From Limnoperna fortunei (Eukaryota > Mollusca > Bivalvia > Mytilida > Modiolidae), in the NCBI GenBank assembly GCA_944474755.1, contig OX104124.1, forward strand, positions 5,358,437 to 5,422,436: 64,000 nucleotides of DNA, given 5' to 3'. Both the position numbers and the translations under genes were made by a program. Under the pieces are notes generated by a model, which saw only the letters and a program-made list of their open reading frames with translations, searched no databases and was not told where the DNA came from. Positions 59,580-64,000 of the stretch are shown piece after piece (position 1 is the first letter of the stretch; each line of letters starts with the position of its first letter).

Positions 59580-61280
59580 GATATGTACAAGCAATGCCCA
59601 AGGATGTGTTAATATCTTAAACAGCTTTATTGTTTAATTTATATTTTCGTTAATATTTTTTTATTTAGTTTTTGACTAGCGTTATTTGTGATTTAAGCAT
59701 TGCGCTCAATATTACTTTCTAGATGTATCTGCATCACTAGCCAAGAATGCAGTCTTTTTTATATTAATGTCTAATATTGTAATAATTCAAGTCTTTTGAA
59801 ACCATCTCTGTCTAATCCTAGTTTTATTATAGTGAAATGTTCCAGAATAAAAATGTAAATTTAGAAATCAACTCTTTTACATCAAATGTTAAGACTGTTT
59901 TGTTACAAGAATGAGCAATAGTTGTTAAGATTATGGTGCAGCTACCGAAATGCGGGCAAGTATAACCTTAAACTGTCCTTCAGATTCTTAGAAAAAACGA
60001 CCAATTTACACAGAAAACAGCGTTAAAAGTTATTAGACTTGAAGATACTTATAAAGTATTTACCTTACTCAATATTTCGCTTTTAATTTCTAATATACGT
60101 GTAAAGCTTTGTGGCCCAATGTCCGTGCAATTTATTTGTGAAATATATGATTTATATAACAATACTTGCAATATTGAATATTTAAATCAGTTGCTTAAAT
60201 TGCTTGGTTCAGATTGAATCAGTACTTTTCGAGAAACTTCTAATATAACTTAGTGAAGACATAATAGCCTCTCTAAAATTATATAATTACGACCGTTGAT
60301 TGAATTTAACCACATGGTTTTTCTACTTGAAATACGTAGGGTCACACGGGGCTTGTCTAATGGTGACCTTACATTTACAGAGAGCAAAACGTAGGGTCAC
60401 ACTTCAACAATGGTGAGTGAACTGATATATCACATCAAATATCTACCTTTTTACAGATAATACGTAAACACTTTTTCAGGCTAGAAAATAGTGCTGACAA
60501 AAACGGGAGTTAATTCTCTTTTTCAGGCTATTTAGAATTAAACACTATATGTTTATCATTTAATTAATAAATTAAAGAAAATGCTAAACTACAAATATAT
60601 TATTTTTCTTTGTCAGAAATATAAACAAATTTAACGTTCATACTGTTTTTGACATGTTTGTTAACAGAAGAAACAATATTTATGCAAGAGGGTTCTAATA
60701 AATTTCCGATGGATTTTTTCCCTCAAGCGGTGGACCTTACTTTGTATCTTTCTAAAACATGTTGACCAACAAATGAGAAAATGTAAATCCAACTAAAATA
60801 ATTGTGTATATGTTCTGTTGGAAAATATCATATAAATGCACGGTGGTGCTTAATAAATGAAACAAGTATCTAATGGTCTATACAGAAAGTGTGCAATTTA
60901 TAGTCATAAATAAGTGACCTCGTAAATGGGATATATCTTACATAAGAGTCACCATAAATAAGTGGTAGAGTTGTTCATTCAGAATTTAAAGTCAGATGTT
61001 TACAATAGCACTCTACGCACATGCAGGCACAATATTTTTCCGTTCTTTCATGAATATATAAGGGCTAGAAAAAAAATTAAATGTAGCACTTTTTACATTT
61101 GCCTTAACTTTTATTTTTAATGAATTTATTGTAAGTATACGATCAATTTTTCCATATAGAACATTTATAAATGAAAGCACTATTATTCGTAACCATTTCA
61201 AATGTACTTTCTGTACTGATGTTCAATAGACCGCATCCTAAAAACTTTTTGATAATTTAAATCACCTTAATATAAAAATA
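59580..61280. other. Mostly featureless; one short repeated phrase
   Basis: ACGTAGGGTCACAC occurs at about 60338 and 60392, and GGTGACCTTAC lies between, giving a small direct and inverted repeat group. Otherwise AT-rich DNA with short frames. Confidence 0.45.
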
Positions 61281-61287
61281 ATCAATG

Positions 61288-61515
61288 TGATTACGCTTGA
61301 TTTTATCAATTCTTCCGTGTATTGCACTATTGCACATCGTGTATAGTCATTACGGAGCGACAAAAAACCAAAACGATATAAAGACAATTTCAAAACTTAA
61401 CGGAATCACTCAATTGCAGAAAAAACTAAAGAAAACATGCAAAACTGGAGTATTTGATTGCCTAGAAGAAGAAATAACGTTCGTGACTAAATGTAAAAAT
61501 AACACAGTAGAATGA
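61288..61515 (+). CDS. Possible exon of a small secreted peptide
   Basis: The open frame begins after TGA at 61285-61287 with no ATG before a hydrophobic stretch, LILSILPCIALLHIVYSHYG, that resembles a signal peptide. A Lys-rich segment follows, with a Cys pattern TCKTGVFDC...KC and a stop at 61513. With no start codon in frame, an upstream exon would be needed, and I see no strong acceptor site. The alternative is chance. It has no repeat partner in the window. Confidence 0.25.
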
Positions 61516-62258
61516 GACTTTGTCACTGTTGATGGTTTTGTTTTTGTTTTGTTTTTTGTTATTGCTTAGTTAAGTTTTCAAAAAGGAAGCTTCTACACAT
61601 AACTGCTGGACAAATTGATATACAATTAAAATAGCATTGAACATAGGTTTAAATGTTCAATATGTCTACCATGCTTCCAATAACAATTTCAAATTCATCT
61701 TTTATTTGTCAACCATTATCGTTTATTTTTCGAAAAACGTGACTACAAACTAGACTGAGCGAAAAACGCAATGAATTGAACTTTCCTTTTGTCAACTTCC
61801 CGTTCTTCGATAGCAACTCCATCAGCTCCAGTGTATGGGGCGTACATTTCACAACTTATACTTTATTCTAGATCATGCAATAGGTATTCATGTTTGTACA
61901 CCGTTCACTGCTTTAAACTACTAAACTACTAAAATATTTGCACCTAGGTGGACGTTATCCCGTCAAACAAAAATTCCATGGATGGTTGTCACAACGAGCG
62001 ATGAGAATTCAATCTCTCAAATACGATCGTACATCTTCGTATAGGTAGTCCTTCTCTATTCATGGATACGACTTAGACAAGATTATGAGTAACTAAATGG
62101 GTTTTAAATTAGAGGCAGGCACAGCTTACTTTTCCGGAGCATATGAGTGCACCCATAAGCTCAATAGGGTTCGGGTTACTCACTTTCTGCTTTTGTGGGT
62201 TTTTTGTATATGTTTTCTGTATCTATCCCTTTACTTTTGGCTTATGTTGTTCTTCAGG

Positions 62259-62945
62259 TTTCCTTGCTATTTTTCTCTATTGTACAAGTTGCAATACAAT
62301 ATTACGTTCATTAAACTCAACTAAAATTCTTGAAAATAAAAATTATTCATTATTAACTCGAACTAGAAGGAATAAGAGCTGTATTTATGAAAGTCATGGG
62401 TATATGAAGTCGCAAACTCACTAATAAACTTAACATGAAGCTCTTCGGTTTTCGCTAAGTTTGTGAATGGGTTTTTCTCCTTCATACACCGACGAATTCC
62501 TCCTCCACAGCTTTTATTCTTATATAACATCAGAGATATAGACGTGGCAAGGATATTAAGGTTACGTTGCAAACTGACACCTTACTCCTAAGTTAGTGTT
62601 TCTTATCGACAAATCAAGTACGCAGATTTATTATTCTTTATTTTCTATTTTCGACTTACATTTCATAAAAGTGACCTCATGGATATTGTCATCAAAGTGA
62701 ATGTTTAAAACTCAGGTGTGTTGATGTCAGTATTTAGCATATAGTTTGTTGTACTCAGATCATTGTAATTGTCCTCGAAACATAACAAATATGTTGTCAA
62801 TTAAAAAATCTAACATTTGACGGATTTGGTCACCAGTATATTATTTGATTTAATGTCATTGACAACGTAGTAAGTTCTGTCAGGACTAATTACCAGGTAC
62901 ATATATCGTCTGATTCCTTTTTAAAAGCAGCGGTTATTAAGATCT
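62259..62945. repeat. Tandem duplication unit 1 (unit 2 at 63428-64000)
   Basis: GGTTTCCTTGCTATTTT to AGCAGCGGTTATTAAGAT recurs about 1.17 kb downstream in the same orientation, with small indels and about 100 bp less in unit 2. The window ends inside unit 2. Confidence 0.9.
62363..62575 (-). CDS. Candidate terminal exon, tandem copy 1
   Basis: On the minus strand, after a possible GTGTCAG acceptor, an open frame reads NILATSISLMLYKNKSCGGG...RRCMKEKNPF...LHVKFISEFATSYTHD, then HKYSSYSF and stops. The tandem copy at 63533-63729 keeps this frame over about 64 codons without a net frameshift and stops at the same place. Many changes between copies are conservative (K/Q, I/V, R/K), though copy 2 has one internal stop. 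The plus-strand frame over the same DNA is also open in part (GFLAIFLYCTSCNTILRS), so strand choice is not secure. Family unknown. Confidence 0.4.
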   Translation of the reverse strand, partial: SLQRNLNILATSISLMLYKNKSCGGGIRRCMKEKNPFTNLAKTEELHVKFISEFATSYTHDFHKYSSYSF

Positions 62946-63108
62946 TTAAGCCTAGTATTAAGCTGTATAAGAGGAATGGCCGTGTAGAGTGTCGAAAAAG
63001 CAAAGGTTTTATGCTGTTACATTTGGAAAGGCATCCAGACCTTAAGATGCCTTTCGAATATTTTACTTTCAAAATTTCATTATGCGACTCCGAGAGACGC
63101 AAGCTCAC
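62890..63108 (-). CDS. Unrecognised minus-strand frame between the tandem units
   Basis: A 72-codon frame (MSLRLSESHNEILKVKYSKG ... SLILGLKILITAAFKKESDD). Its last 15 codons fall in the duplicated unit and are kept at 63950-64000 (LINAAFKKESEDI) with a mix of silent and conservative changes. It could be an exon of the same candidate gene as 62363-62575, upstream of it on the minus strand. No domain recognised. Confidence 0.3.
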   Translation of the reverse strand: MSLRLSESHNEILKVKYSKGILRSGCLSKCNSIKPLLFRHSTRPFLLYSLILGLKILITAAFKKESDDICTW

Positions 63109-63427
63109 TGTATTTTTAAAGCACCAGTCTTATTGATGTTAAAATAGTGGTCAGGATTTTCGATAGAGGTTTGAAGAAACGCTGTTTGTATAGATTTACG
63201 TAAAGTGTTGGTATCTGATACAAGAAGGTAAGATCAACTTTGATATGGAGACCAAAGGATGCAACACCTTTTGTAATTTACAAAAATCTTCTCGGACAGC
63301 GTAGCGTGTCTTTTAGATAAATATATTTTTGTAAAGGGCCTTATCTGCTGGCACAGCAACATATTGTTCATGCATGTCGGACATATAGCTTTAGCAGCAT
63401 CCAAATTTCTGCAGACTGATGCGTCCG

Positions 63428-64000
63428 GTTTCCTTGCTATTTTTTCCTCCTGTACAAGTTGCAATACAATAATGCGTTCATTTAACTCAAGTAAAATTCT
63501 TGAAAATGGAAACTATCCTTTCATGAGTGCAATTAGAAGATATAAGAGCTGTATTTATGAAAGTTATTGATGTATGAAGTCGCAAACTCACTCACAAACT
63601 TAACACGAAGCCCTTCGGGCTTCACTAAGCTTTTGAATGAGTTTTTCGCGTTCTTACACTGACGAATTCCTCTTCAACAGCTTTTATTCTGATATAACAT
63701 CAGAAATATAGACGTGCCAAGGATATTCTTATCAAAGTTTATGTTAAATATAAAAATTCCGCTGTGTCATAAGCAGATGTCAGTATTTTACATATAGATT
63801 GCTCTACTCAGATCATTTTAATTGTCCTCTAAACATAACAAATATGTCAATAACAAAAATCTAACATTTGACGGATTTGGTATTCAGTTTATTTGTTATT
63901 TGATTTAATGTCATTGATGATGAAGTAAGTTCTGTCAGGGCGAATTACCCGCTATATATATATCCTCTGATTCTTTTTTAAAAGCAGCGTTTATTAAGAT
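63428..64000. repeat. Tandem duplication unit 2 (runs off the window)
   Basis: Direct copy of 62259-62945. It includes the GAAGCCCTTCGGGCTTC hairpin (63610-63626), which is better formed here than in unit 1. Confidence 0.9.
63533..63729 (-). pseudogene. Candidate terminal exon, tandem copy 2 (one stop)
   Basis: Same frame as 62363-62575: NILGTSIFLMLYQNKSC, stop, RGIRQCKNAKNSF...LRVKFVSEFATSYINN, FHKYSSYIF and the shared terminal stop. The internal TGA makes it a likely pseudogene if the frame is real. Confidence 0.35.

Overview
This is an AT-rich, gene-poor, repeat-dense stretch of nuclear DNA from an invertebrate animal. It most resembles a mollusc, probably a bivalve. The reasons are the tRNA-derived SINEs whose tails resemble mollusc SINEs, TA-target DNA transposons, non-LTR retrotransposon relics, spliced 72-bp leucine-rich-repeat exons, and no bacterial features. 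I found no intact protein gene. Host coding evidence is limited to two LRR exons on the minus strand (10781-10852 and 21139-21210) and a few weak coding-like segments.

The dominant structure is a large family of DNA transposons, about 3.2-3.6 kb each. Their ends read CAGTACTT..., they are flanked by TA, and their subterminal zones are packed with CCGTCA/TGACGG motifs. They occur as inverted pairs at three loci: L1 5100-8485 with R1 11657-15025; a fused pair, L2/R2, 34196-39972; and L3 49780-52962 with R3 54762-58347. Paralogous empty sites inside the window show that R1 inserted at a TA now seen empty at 54465, and that L3 inserted into a SINE. Locus 2 is a near-continuous foldback palindrome, apparently produced by deletion of the centre of a locus-3-like ancestor. 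Loci 2 and 3 lie inside a segmental duplication (33733-41165 and 49326-59575).

Region by region: 1-4700 holds dispersed repeats and small minisatellites, and 1-1210 is repeated at 17682-18903. 4735-16975 is transposon locus 1, inserted in LINE and body sequence, with nested MITEs and SINEs. 17000-31800 is mostly unexplained AT-rich DNA with one LRR exon, a 1.3-kb degenerate minisatellite, a second SINE type and a LINE fragment. 32370-33708 is an element with short TIRs and a coding-like segment. 33733-41165 is locus 2. 41195-49322 holds a LINE C-terminus, a small TIR element, a degraded BEL/Pao-like gag and a 1.4-1.6 kb direct duplication. 49326-59575 is locus 3. 59580-64000 is mostly empty, ending in a tandem duplication (62259 and 63428) with a partly conserved minus-strand reading frame.

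The parts do not form a pathway. The window is best read as layered transposition. A body/LINE host repeat was invaded by TA-target transposons, which were themselves invaded by SINEs and MITEs, and the whole was then copied by segmental duplication.
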